The position numbers and the translations under genes are program-made. A stretch of DNA of 64,000 bases from Xylanibacter ruminicola (GTDB lineage Bacteria; Bacteroidota; Bacteroidia; Bacteroidales; Bacteroidaceae): positions 45,446 to 109,445 of the forward strand of contig SUYC01000013.1 in assembly GCA_015060625.1 (NCBI GenBank), written 5' to 3'. Of the stretch, positions 18,220 through 27,019 are shown piece after piece. Within the stretch, counting starts at the first letter, position 1; every line of letters starts with the position of its first letter. The notes under the pieces were generated by a model. That model worked only from the letters and a program-made list of their open reading frames with translations. It was not told the DNA's origin and did not search any database.

Positions 18220-18227
18220 TACCTTTG
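18220..18227 (+). promoter_or_regulatory. -7 element of the xylan-type susCD operon
   Basis: TACCTTTG at 18220-18227, 41 bp before the ATG at 18269. The only -33 candidate is CTTG near 18194-18197 with an overlong 22-bp spacer, as expected of an activator-dependent promoter. Confidence 0.6.
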
Positions 18228-18268
18228 CAGCAGATTTATCTTTAACTAATAATTAAAATTATTTTTGT

Positions 18269-21200
18269 ATGAAAGAAAAAGCAATGAGAAAAATCCTCAT
18301 GATGCTCGTACTGCTGACCAGTCCTATACTACTGTTTGCACAGAGCACCATCAAAGGTATTGTAAAAGATGACGGTGGAGAGCCAGTCATTGGAGCTACT
18401 GTTAGAGAAGTAGGCACACCGAACGGAGCAGTGACCGACTTCAACGGAAACTTTGAATTAAGAAATGTCACAAAAGGTGAACTCCAGGTAACCTACGTAG
18501 GTTTCCTAACCCAGAAAGTTGCGATTAAAGGCAAAAGCTTTGTTGAGATTACGATGCAACCCGACCAAAAGCTACTTGACGAAGTAGTGGTTGTAGGTTA
18601 TGGTACTATGAGAAAGTCGGATGTTACCGGTGCTGTCAGCAGAGCTAACATCCAAGCATTCGAGAAATCTACCAATACAAACCTACTGCAGTCATTGCAG
18701 GGTACCGTACCAGGTCTGAACGTTGGTCAGGCCAGCTCGGCAGGTGCAAGTCCTGAACTCTCTATTCGTGGTACCAGTACTATCTCGGGTAGCACAAGCG
18801 TACTTATTATTCTTGATGGTATCATCTACACAGGCAACCTTTCAAGCATCAACCCTGCAGATATCGAGAGTGTGGATGTGCTGAAAGATGCTTCGGCAAC
18901 AGCCGTTTATGGTGCTCAGGCTGCCAACGGTGTGCTGCTTATCACCAGTAAGAAAGGTTCAAAAGGTAAGGCTAAGGTGTCGTTCTCAAGCAGCTATAGT
19001 GTGCAGACCCCAACCAACAAGATGAACACCATGAACCGCGACAGAATGCTCAAATTCGACAACGAGTGCTTATGGCAGTATTCTAAGACCGAAGCATCAG
19101 GATATACTCAGCAGGATCCTAACTTTAAACTCTCTGAGCGTATGCCAGATGCTTGGATGACCGACGACCAGGGTAATATCATCCCCGGCGACTACGATTG
19201 GTGGAACGATTTTACACGCAATGGTTCTATCTGGGAAAGCAAGGTAAATATCTCTGGAGGTAGCGATGCCATGTCGTACCTCATCTCTGTTGGTAACACC
19301 CAGCAGAAGAACTACCTGTTGAACGATGACTATAGCCGTAATACTATCCGTGTAAACCTCGATATCCAACCTGTAAAATGGCTGAAAGCCGGTGTACAGG
19401 CATTCGGTTCGTTTGAGAATCGCGATGGTCAAGAAACCTATCTACCATTCTTGATTGAGTGCAGTCCACTAACCAAGCCATACGATGAGAATGGCGACAT
19501 GATTCATTACCCAGCCCATGATGCACGCGAGAATCCTTATCATGGTTCACTGGTTGACGACTATGATCGTAACAACTCATTCTTTGCAAATATCTATGGT
19601 GAAGTACAACTGCCACTGAAGGGATTGACCTATCGCCTAAATTTTGGTAACAATTACCGTATCGGCGAGCACCATTACGCCAGTGAGTTTGCCGAAAACA
19701 ACAATGGTCAGGCTTACAAGCACCACTCTACCTATTATGACTATACACTCGATAACATTCTGAACTACATGAATGATTTCGGTAAGCACAGTGTAGGTGC
19801 CACTTTGGTTTACGGAGCATCACGTCGCAAGTACAGTTATACGGCTGCAGATGCCAAACTCTTTCCACGCATGACACTGGGTTACAATTCTTTGGAGTTA
19901 GCATCTACTCAGACCACCAACTCGGATGCCTGGATGGAGACCTTGCTTTATCAGATGGCTCGTGTAAACTATTCTTATGATAGTCGTTATATGCTGACTG
20001 CTACCGTTCGTCGCGATGGTTACTCAGGTTTCTCTTCAAACAATAAGAGTGCTGTGTTCCCATCAGTAGCTTTGGGTTGGGTACTCACCAACGAAGAGTG
20101 GTTCAAGGTGCCTCAGCTCGACTATCTGAAACTGCGCGCCGGTTATGGTGTCAGCGGTAACCAGACCTCACGCTACTCTTCATTGGCACGTGTCAACTCA
20201 TCTATTGGCTACATCTTCGGTGATGGTGTCTCAGGAGCTATGCGCCAAGAACTGGCTTCGATGCAGAACTCCGACCTGAAGTGGGAGAAGACAGCCGGTT
20301 TCAACTTCGGTATCGACTTTGCCCTGTTCAACAGTCGCATCTCTGGTAATATCGAATATTATACAACCAAGACTAATGATCTGCTTTATGCAGTATCCAT
20401 CCCTTCTATCACTGGTTTTACATCTATCATGTCAAATGTGGGAGAGATTCAGAATAAAGGTTTCGAGTTGACCGTCAACTCACGTAACATTGTTACTAAA
20501 GACTTCGAATGGACATCGATGTTCAATCTCTCTACCAATGCTAATAAGATTACCAAGTTAGCAGGTCTCGATACCAATGGTGACGGTAAGGAAGATGATC
20601 TCACCTCTTCATCACTGTTTATTGGTGAGTCGCTATCCGCCATCTACGACTACACCATCGATGGTATCTGGCAGGTAGGCGACAACATCCCCGAAGGTTA
20701 TCATCCAGGAAATTACCGTATTGTGGATATCAATGAGGATGGCAAGATTGACGAGAACGACCGCAGTATCATCGGTAAGAACGACCCATCAGTACGTATG
20801 GGACTTTTGAATACCCTGAAGTATAAGGACTTCACCCTGAGTTTCTTCCTCAATGCCGTAATCGGTGATAGCAAGAGCTATCTAGGCAAGAACTCGTACG
20901 CTGAACTGGTGAACGATAACACGCTACGCCACAACCGTCTGACAGAACAGGTTGACAACTTCTGGACCCCAAGTAACCCAGGAGGAATCTATGCACTTTA
21001 CAATGCCAACCCAGCTATCAACCCTTACCGCTACGAAAACCGTTCGTTCTTGCGTTTGCAGGACATCACTCTCTCATACGACCTGCCTAAACAGTGGATG
21101 CAGAAGATTCATGTAGATGGCATTAATGTATATCTGAGCTGCAAAAACCTGCTGACCATCAGTGGCTGGCACGGCTGGGATCCTGAGCCTAACATGACCT

Positions 21201-21298
21201 ACCAGGACATCAATGGTCAGAATCGTACAACAGGTAGCTGCTACGATAACCGCCCAGTTATGAAGAGTATGACATTAGGTATCAACATCAATCTTTAA
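18269..21298 (+). CDS. SusC-like TonB-dependent outer-membrane transporter (xylan-type locus)
   Basis: This 1009-residue protein has a signal peptide ending LLFAQ, a carboxypeptidase-regulatory-like domain (STIKGIVKDDGGEPVIGATV, about 26-105), a TonB-box region (EVVVVGYGTMRKSDVTGAV), a plug domain (about 125-235, with NPADIESVDVLKDASATAVY) and a 22-strand barrel typical of SusC. It would import oligosaccharides released at the surface, driven by TonB. SusD starts 7 bp downstream. Both ATG 18269 and ATG 18284 are possible starts. The substrate is inferred from the GH115 in the same locus. Confidence 0.95.
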   Translation: MKEKAMRKILMMLVLLTSPILLFAQSTIKGIVKDDGGEPVIGATVREVGTPNGAVTDFNGNFELRNVTKGELQVTYVGFLTQKVAIKGKSFVEITMQPDQKLLDEVVVVGYGTMRKSDVTGAVSRANIQAFEKSTNTNLLQSLQGTVPGLNVGQASSAGASPELSIRGTSTISGSTSVLIILDGIIYTGNLSSINPADIESVDVLKDASATAVYGAQAANGVLLITSKKGSKGKAKVSFSSSYSVQTPTNKMNTMNRDRMLKFDNECLWQYSKTEASGYTQQDPNFKLSERMPDAWMTDDQGNIIPGDYDWWNDFTRNGSIWESKVNISGGSDAMSYLISVGNTQQKNYLLNDDYSRNTIRVNLDIQPVKWLKAGVQAFGSFENRDGQETYLPFLIECSPLTKPYDENGDMIHYPAHDARENPYHGSLVDDYDRNNSFFANIYGEVQLPLKGLTYRLNFGNNYRIGEHHYASEFAENNNGQAYKHHSTYYDYTLDNILNYMNDFGKHSVGATLVYGASRRKYSYTAADAKLFPRMTLGYNSLELASTQTTNSDAWMETLLYQMARVNYSYDSRYMLTATVRRDGYSGFSSNNKSAVFPSVALGWVLTNEEWFKVPQLDYLKLRAGYGVSGNQTSRYSSLARVNSSIGYIFGDGVSGAMRQELASMQNSDLKWEKTAGFNFGIDFALFNSRISGNIEYYTTKTNDLLYAVSIPSITGFTSIMSNVGEIQNKGFELTVNSRNIVTKDFEWTSMFNLSTNANKITKLAGLDTNGDGKEDDLTSSSLFIGESLSAIYDYTIDGIWQVGDNIPEGYHPGNYRIVDINEDGKIDENDRSIIGKNDPSVRMGLLNTLKYKDFTLSFFLNAVIGDSKSYLGKNSYAELVNDNTLRHNRLTEQVDNFWTPSNPGGIYALYNANPAINPYRYENRSFLRLQDITLSYDLPKQWMQKIHVDGINVYLSCKNLLTISGWHGWDPEPNMTYQDINGQNRTTGSCYDNRPVMKSMTLGININL

Positions 21299-21305
21299 AA
21301 CACTT

Positions 21306-23072
21306 ATGAAAAAGATATATATAATCTCCATGGTGGCAGCCATGCTGCTAACTGGATGTAACGAGGATAAGTTCCTTGAGGAGAAAGCCCTTGACTTCAA
21401 CTCGGCTTCGAACTCTTATAACACTGCAGCTGATTATGATGCTGCCATCACAGAACTCTACTATCTGACTCGTGAGGAGTTCTATACCACTTATGATCGC
21501 ACGACCGACTTGTCGAAGTTTGCTGATATGTGGATAACTGCCGACCCTCTGCAGTCGAACATAACAGCCGATCTCTCTCCTTCGGGGGCCATAGCCAAGT
21601 TCTATTGGGATGAGAACTACAAACTGATTGCACAGGCCAATACCGTCATCAGTCGTTTAGGAAACGCAACAGGACTGACCGACGAGCAGAAGAAGGAATA
21701 TGAGGCCAAAGCCCGTTTCTTCCGTGCTTTGGGATACCGTACACTAAGCTATCTCTATGGTGATGTTCCCTTGCAGCTTGAAGAGGTAACAGAACCCAAG
21801 ACCGACTATGCACGTGAGTCGAAAGACAAAGTACTGGCACAGGTACTTGAAGATTTGGAATTTGCCGCCATCAACCTGCCAGAGATTAATCAGGTACACG
21901 ATGGTGAAATCAGTAAGCCTGCAGCCAACATGCTATTGGCTGAGGTTGCTCTGGCCACAGGTGCTAATGATAGAGCTATCAGTGCTGCTACTGCTGTTAT
22001 CAGTAATCCCAACCTAAAGCTCATGACCCAGCGTTTCGGTTCGCAAGCTAACGAAGAAGGAGATGTATTCTATGATTTATTCCGCCCCAACAACCAGAAT
22101 CGTGCATCAGGAAATACAGAAGGTATCTGGGTTATCCAATTTGAGACAAATGTTGAAGGTGGTGGTAACAATACCAGTCATTTTTTCTGGAACCCAGGCA
22201 GCTTCTGGGGGGAGCGTTTCTTTGCACCACAGGTTGACAAATTCCAGATCATCAAGCCTGACGGTACTCGACTTCAACTCTTCAACTGGCCTATCGGCGA
22301 TATGACTGGTGGACGTGGTATCGGAACACATTATGCCGTCGAGCATCTATATAACGGCATCTGGGCAGCCGATTTCAACGACATGCGTAACTCAGAGTAC
22401 AACTGGCCACGCCGCTTTAAGATCCATCGTACCAATGTACTTAATGACAACCCAGAACTGAAGGCTGCCATGCCCGACGGTTACTTTGACCTGGAGCACA
22501 CCGTACTGCCAAAGGGTTACACCATGGAAACAGGTTTCGGAGGAGGTGTCAATGCCACCACTCAGTTGCCTAACCGCTTCATGTGCGGCTACTCTACCAA
22601 GATGACAACCCCATTCCACTATCCTGACGCACAATATCAGAACAAGAATACTTACCAGTTGGCAGGTACAGCAGGAAAGACCTACACCGATCAGTACTTC
22701 TTCCGCTTGGCTGAGGCCTATCTGCTACGTGCAGAAGCATATGTCAACACTGGTAAGAAAGCAGAAGCTGCCGCCGACATCAACGTTCTGCATGAACGTG
22801 CAAAGGCTGCACCTTGCTCACCAGAAGAGATGAGTATCGATTATATTCTGGATGAGCGCCTACGTGAGCTCACCTGTGAGGAGAAACGCCGTCTCACTCT
22901 GGCTCGTGTTGGCAAACTCAGTGAATACATCAAAAAGTACAATCCCTACTTCAGTGCTTCACACAGTGCAGATGGTAAGGATTACGATGCACACTTTGAT
23001 CTATTCCCCATCCCTCTATCGGCTATTCAAGCCAATAAGGATGGCGTGTTAGAACAGAATCCTGGTTATTAA
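21306..23072 (+). CDS. SusD-like surface glycan-binding lipoprotein (xylan-type locus)
   Basis: This 588-residue lipoprotein has signal MKKIYIISMVAAMLLTGC (C18), followed by an acidic stretch (NEDKFLEE) that fits lipoprotein export to the cell surface in Bacteroidota. The SusD fold shows N-terminal TPR-like helices (AKARFFRALGYRTLSYLYGD) and the C-terminal RagB/SusD block (FFRLAEAYLLRAEAYVNTGK, LDERLRELTCEEKRR). It would cap the preceding SusC as a lid that captures oligosaccharides. Confidence 0.95.
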   Translation: MKKIYIISMVAAMLLTGCNEDKFLEEKALDFNSASNSYNTAADYDAAITELYYLTREEFYTTYDRTTDLSKFADMWITADPLQSNITADLSPSGAIAKFYWDENYKLIAQANTVISRLGNATGLTDEQKKEYEAKARFFRALGYRTLSYLYGDVPLQLEEVTEPKTDYARESKDKVLAQVLEDLEFAAINLPEINQVHDGEISKPAANMLLAEVALATGANDRAISAATAVISNPNLKLMTQRFGSQANEEGDVFYDLFRPNNQNRASGNTEGIWVIQFETNVEGGGNNTSHFFWNPGSFWGERFFAPQVDKFQIIKPDGTRLQLFNWPIGDMTGGRGIGTHYAVEHLYNGIWAADFNDMRNSEYNWPRRFKIHRTNVLNDNPELKAAMPDGYFDLEHTVLPKGYTMETGFGGGVNATTQLPNRFMCGYSTKMTTPFHYPDAQYQNKNTYQLAGTAGKTYTDQYFFRLAEAYLLRAEAYVNTGKKAEAAADINVLHERAKAAPCSPEEMSIDYILDERLRELTCEEKRRLTLARVGKLSEYIKKYNPYFSASHSADGKDYDAHFDLFPIPLSAIQANKDGVLEQNPGY

Positions 23073-23151
23073 AAAAGGGATAATCATTACATTGGTTTGA
23101 TTAGTTTTTTTAATAGTGAGTTAATTAATTAGTTAGTAATAACAAAGGAGG

Positions 23152-23180
23152 GCCCAGGCTTGAGAAAGTCTGGGCTTTTT
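23152..23180 (+). terminator. Terminator after the xylan-type susCD
   Basis: GCCCAGGCTT (23152-23161), loop GAGA, AAGTCTGGGC (23166-23175) with one G-U pair, then TTTTT. It separates susCD from the GH115 gene, which has its own -7 element. Confidence 0.9.
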
Positions 23181-23203
23181 AATCAAAAACAAAAAAAATG
23201 TAT

Positions 23204-23211
23204 TATCTTTG
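23204..23211 (+). promoter_or_regulatory. -7 element before the GH115 gene
   Basis: TATCTTTG at 23204-23211, 22 bp before the ATG at 23234. No clear -33 match: the expected position lies just after the upstream terminator. Confidence 0.6.
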
Positions 23212-23233
23212 CATCCAAATATAGACTTAGTTT

Positions 23234-25633
23234 ATGAGAAAATTATTGTATTTATTACTACTGTTTCCACTTGGCATACAGGGACATGTATTCAAAGTCC
23301 GTCATGCTGTGGTCAACTACGACGAAAAAGAATCCTATCAGGTGGTACGTGCTATTGGTGATTTAAAGCACGACATAGCCACGGTAACAGGTTCTGTCGG
23401 CAAAGGAACGTCTCAGATCATCGTTGGAACGTATGGTTGCAAGACTATCAGTAAACTGATTGCCAAAGGTATTATCAACGAGCAAGACCTGAAAGGCAAA
23501 TGGGAGAGTTACGTGATTACCATTACTAATGAAAAGAAGCCACGACTAGTGATTGCTGGCAGCGACAAGCGCGGTACCATCTATGGTATCTACGATGTTT
23601 CGCAACGAATTGGCGTATCACCTTGGTACTGGTGGGCTGATGTGCCTGTAAAAAAGAATCCCGAAGCTGCAGTTGAGTGCACATATTATGCCTCAGGCGA
23701 ACCTACCGTTAAATATCGCGGTATCTTCATCAATGACGAAGACTGGGGATTAAAGCCTTGGGCTACCAGCAACTTTGAGAAGGAACTGGGTGATATTGGT
23801 CCAAAGACCTACGGAAAAGTGTGTGAACTATTACTGCGACTGAAGGCCAACATGCTGGCACCAGCCATGCACTCTTGTACAGGTGCTTTCTATAGTCATC
23901 CAGAAAGTAAAGTGGTGTGCGACTCCTTTGGCATCATCATCACCACCTCACACTGCGAACCTCTGCTGCTGAACAATGCCGCCACAAGCGAATGGGAGGA
24001 AAGTCGCGATGGCGACTGGAACTATAAAACCAACAGTCAAACCATTCTCAAGAAATGGGACGACCGTTTGGCTGAAGCCTCACAGTATGAGAATATATAT
24101 ACCACAGCCATGCGTGGTGTACACGATGCTGGTTTGCGTGGCAATCTCCCCTTGGAGGAACGGGTACCACTCATTGCACAGGTAATCAAGGACCAACGCC
24201 AACTGCTTGAAAGACACATCGGAAAGAAAGCCACCGAGATTCCCCAGATTTTTGTGCCCTACAAAGAGACGATGGATATCTACGAGCACGGACTGAAAGT
24301 GCCCGATGACATCACGTTGGTTTGGGTTGACGACAACTACGGCTATATGAAGCGTGTTTCAAACCCAGAAGAACAACAACGTCCTGGCGGGGCAGGTGTG
24401 TATTATCACATATCCTATTTAGGAGCACCACACGACTATCTGTGGATTTATAGTACCCCACCTGTTCTGATGTATGAAGAGTTAAAGAAAGCCTACGACC
24501 ATGGTGCCGATCGCTACTGGCTATTGAATGTAGGTGATATCAAACCCATGGAGTTAGGCATACAGACCTTTATGGACATGGCCTGGAACATCCACCATTT
24601 CGATATTGACAATGTGAACCGCCATCAGGCCAACATGCTCGAAGGTATCTTCGGCAAAGGCAACTATCAAGAAATACTTGACACCTACCTACGCTTGGCT
24701 TGGAGCAGAAAACCTGAATTTATGGGTTGGGAATATGAGTGGGATGACCAGGCGCACACGGGACTTAAAGATACAGAGTTCTCGTTCAACCATTATAGTG
24801 AGGCACAACAGCGCCTGGCCGACTACCAATGCTTAAGCGATCAGGTTGAGAAAATGTCGGATGGTAGTGCTGCTTTCTTCGAGCTGCTCCAGTTCCCTAT
24901 TCAGGGTGCTTACCAGATGAACCGTAAATTCCTGATGGCACAGTTAAACCATGAGCTACTGGCCCAAGGACGCAAAGCCGAAGCCAACTGGGCAGCCAAG
25001 CAGATGGAAGCAGCCTACGATAGTATCGAAGCACTGAACCACCGTTACAACGAACTTCTTGACGGCAAGTGGCGTGGCATGATGGCACTGGCACCTGCTT
25101 TCTGTGCACTATTCCAAAACAAGCCTGACGTCACCTATACAGCAGGGGCAGGCGAACAGGCTGTTGATATCACGCCAAAGGCATATACGTTGGATGGATG
25201 TCAGGCTATAGACCTCAGCAAGTATATCAGTAAATCGAGTGATGCCAAATTGGTGAAAGGCATCGGCTACGACTGGCAGTCGATACAGTTAGGCGAAGCT
25301 ACCTATGAAATGCAACAGATAGATGCAGACAGTATCGATGTCAGATTCGACGTTGTGCCGTTCTGGCCTATCTACAAAGGCAAGAGCAACAGGATTGCCG
25401 TGAGCGTAGATGGCGGAATGCCTCAGATATTCGAAAACAAATTCAAAGAGTACGGTCGCTCCTGGAAAGACCAGGTGATGCGAAATGGTAAAGCCGGGCA
25501 CATGCGTTTTGCCATCGACAAGCGCAAGCAGCAGCACCAGATTACCTTCAAAGCGCTTGACCCACAGCAGATTGTTCAGAAAATCATCATCGACTGGGGA
25601 GGCCTGAAGACATCATACTTAGGACCACGATAA
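23234..25633 (+). CDS. GH115 xylan alpha-1,2-glucuronidase
   Basis: This 799-residue secreted protein has a signal peptide (MRKLLYLLLLFPLGIQG). It reads as a GH115 enzyme: an N-terminal domain with LVIAGSDKRGTIYGIYDVSQ, then the barrel with VKYRGIFINDEDWGLKPWA, LRLKANMLAPAMHS, TSHCEPLLLNN, LVWVDDNYGYMKRV and RYWLLNVGDIKPMELG. GH115 enzymes remove glucuronic or 4-O-methylglucuronic acid from internal or terminal xylose of glucuronoxylan, which is the main reason to call this locus xylan-directed. It lacks a lipobox, so it is probably periplasmic. No separate backbone xylanase is seen in the window. Confidence 0.9.
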   Translation: MRKLLYLLLLFPLGIQGHVFKVRHAVVNYDEKESYQVVRAIGDLKHDIATVTGSVGKGTSQIIVGTYGCKTISKLIAKGIINEQDLKGKWESYVITITNEKKPRLVIAGSDKRGTIYGIYDVSQRIGVSPWYWWADVPVKKNPEAAVECTYYASGEPTVKYRGIFINDEDWGLKPWATSNFEKELGDIGPKTYGKVCELLLRLKANMLAPAMHSCTGAFYSHPESKVVCDSFGIIITTSHCEPLLLNNAATSEWEESRDGDWNYKTNSQTILKKWDDRLAEASQYENIYTTAMRGVHDAGLRGNLPLEERVPLIAQVIKDQRQLLERHIGKKATEIPQIFVPYKETMDIYEHGLKVPDDITLVWVDDNYGYMKRVSNPEEQQRPGGAGVYYHISYLGAPHDYLWIYSTPPVLMYEELKKAYDHGADRYWLLNVGDIKPMELGIQTFMDMAWNIHHFDIDNVNRHQANMLEGIFGKGNYQEILDTYLRLAWSRKPEFMGWEYEWDDQAHTGLKDTEFSFNHYSEAQQRLADYQCLSDQVEKMSDGSAAFFELLQFPIQGAYQMNRKFLMAQLNHELLAQGRKAEANWAAKQMEAAYDSIEALNHRYNELLDGKWRGMMALAPAFCALFQNKPDVTYTAGAGEQAVDITPKAYTLDGCQAIDLSKYISKSSDAKLVKGIGYDWQSIQLGEATYEMQQIDADSIDVRFDVVPFWPIYKGKSNRIAVSVDGGMPQIFENKFKEYGRSWKDQVMRNGKAGHMRFAIDKRKQQHQITFKALDPQQIVQKIIIDWGGLKTSYLGPR

Positions 25634-25740
25634 AAAACAGTAACAAGCATATCGAGTGAGCAGAAAGGTTACAATGATTGATATCGGCTGCAAAAAAACA
25701 AAAAAATTGGAAAGACCGCACCACCTAACAATTTTTTTTG

Positions 25741-25748
25741 TATATTCG
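25741..25748 (+). promoter_or_regulatory. Possible -7 element before ald
   Basis: TATATTCG at 25741-25748 differs by one base from TAnnTTTG and lies 38 bp before the ATG at 25787. No -33 was found at the expected distance. Confidence 0.4.
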
Positions 25749-25786
25749 CACCATAAAAGTATGTATTACTAAAAACCTTGAGGCTT

Positions 25787-26890
25787 ATGAAAGTAGGAAT
25801 TCCAAAAGAGATTAAGAACAATGAGAACCGTGTAGGTATGACGCCTGCAGGTGTGGCCGAACTTACACGTCGCGGTCATGAGGTAAGTGTGCAGCATACT
25901 GCTGGCGAAGGTAGCGGATTCAGCGACGACGACTATGTGAAAGCTGGTGCGCGCATTCTGCCTACCATCGAGGCTGTGTATCGTGAGTGCGACATGATTG
26001 TGAAGGTAAAAGAGCCTATCGAGCCCGAATATGAGCTGGTGCGCGAGGGGCAGTTGCTATTCACCTATTTCCACTTTGCCTGCGAAAAGGAGCTTACAGA
26101 GGCCATGCTGAAGAGTAAAGCTGTTTGTCTGGCTTACGAAACGGTGCAACTGCCTAATGGTTCGCTCCCCCTGTTACAGCCTATGAGTGAGGTGGCCGGA
26201 CGCATGGCCACACTGAATGGTGCGTATTATCTGCAGAAAACCAAAGGTGGAAAGGGTAAACTGATTAGTGGTGTGCCTGGGGTGAGTCCGGCTAAGGTTC
26301 TGGTGCTCGGTGGCGGAGTGGTTGGCGAGGCTGCCGCCTTGATGGCCGCAGGACTGGGTGCCGACGTGACTATCGCCGATATCTCGCTGCCACGTTTGCG
26401 CCAGTTGGATATTGAGACACCTGCCAACGTGCACACCCTGTATTCGTCAGAACACAACATCCGACAGATGTTGCCAACGGTTGACATTGTGATAGGTAGC
26501 GTGTTAGTACCAGGCGACAAGACACCACACCTGATTACACGCGAGATGCTGAAACTGATGGAGCCTGGAACAGTGCTGGTTGATGTGGCCATCGATCAGG
26601 GTGGCTGTTTCGAGACATCACACCCCACCACGCATAGCGAGCCCGTTTATACCGAGGAGGGTATTGTACACTATTGCGTGGCCAACATTCCTGGTGCGGT
26701 ACCTAACACCTCTACCCTCGCCCTCACCAATGCTACGTTGCGATATGCCATTGCACTGGCCGATAAGGGCTGGCAGCAGGCTTGTAAGGACGACCCGGCA
26801 CTGGCCAAGGGCCTGAACATTGTAGAAGGAAAGGTGACCTATAAGGCTGTAGCCGATGTATTCGGATTGCCTTACGAGCAGATTATCTAA
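25787..26890 (+). CDS. ald: Alanine dehydrogenase
   Basis: This 367-residue cytosolic enzyme interconverts L-alanine and pyruvate plus ammonia with NAD. Family signs are MKVGIPKEIKNNENRVGMTP at the N-terminus, the substrate-site Lys in MIVKVKEP, LLFTYFHFA, the Rossmann motif LGGGVVGEAAALMAAGLGA, and the C-terminal HYCVANIPGAVPNTST. Length and order match bacterial alanine dehydrogenases. ATG 25787 is preferred to an in-frame TTG at 25778. It is a single gene between the xylan-type and starch-type loci with no evident link to either, and converges on the GH13 gene. Confidence 0.94.
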   Translation: MKVGIPKEIKNNENRVGMTPAGVAELTRRGHEVSVQHTAGEGSGFSDDDYVKAGARILPTIEAVYRECDMIVKVKEPIEPEYELVREGQLLFTYFHFACEKELTEAMLKSKAVCLAYETVQLPNGSLPLLQPMSEVAGRMATLNGAYYLQKTKGGKGKLISGVPGVSPAKVLVLGGGVVGEAAALMAAGLGADVTIADISLPRLRQLDIETPANVHTLYSSEHNIRQMLPTVDIVIGSVLVPGDKTPHLITREMLKLMEPGTVLVDVAIDQGGCFETSHPTTHSEPVYTEEGIVHYCVANIPGAVPNTSTLALTNATLRYAIALADKGWQQACKDDPALAKGLNIVEGKVTYKAVADVFGLPYEQII

Positions 26891-26936
26891 CTACGTAATT
26901 AAATTTTTATTCGTAACCAACTGAAATTAAGAAAAT

Positions 26937-26970
26937 GGGGCTGGCCGTTCTTCACAGAACAGTCAGCCCC
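26937..26970. terminator. Shared hairpin between convergent ald and GH13 genes
   Basis: GGGGCTG (26937-26943) pairs with CAGCCCC (26964-26970). The inner bases continue the stem to about 15 bp with one mismatch and one wobble, closing on a TCAC loop. A T-run is short on both sides, so it is probably a bidirectional terminator of moderate strength. Confidence 0.75.
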
Positions 26971-27019
26971 TTCAAGAGTACTCCAATTCAGTAATACCTT
27001 TTAATGATGAAGCAGGTGA

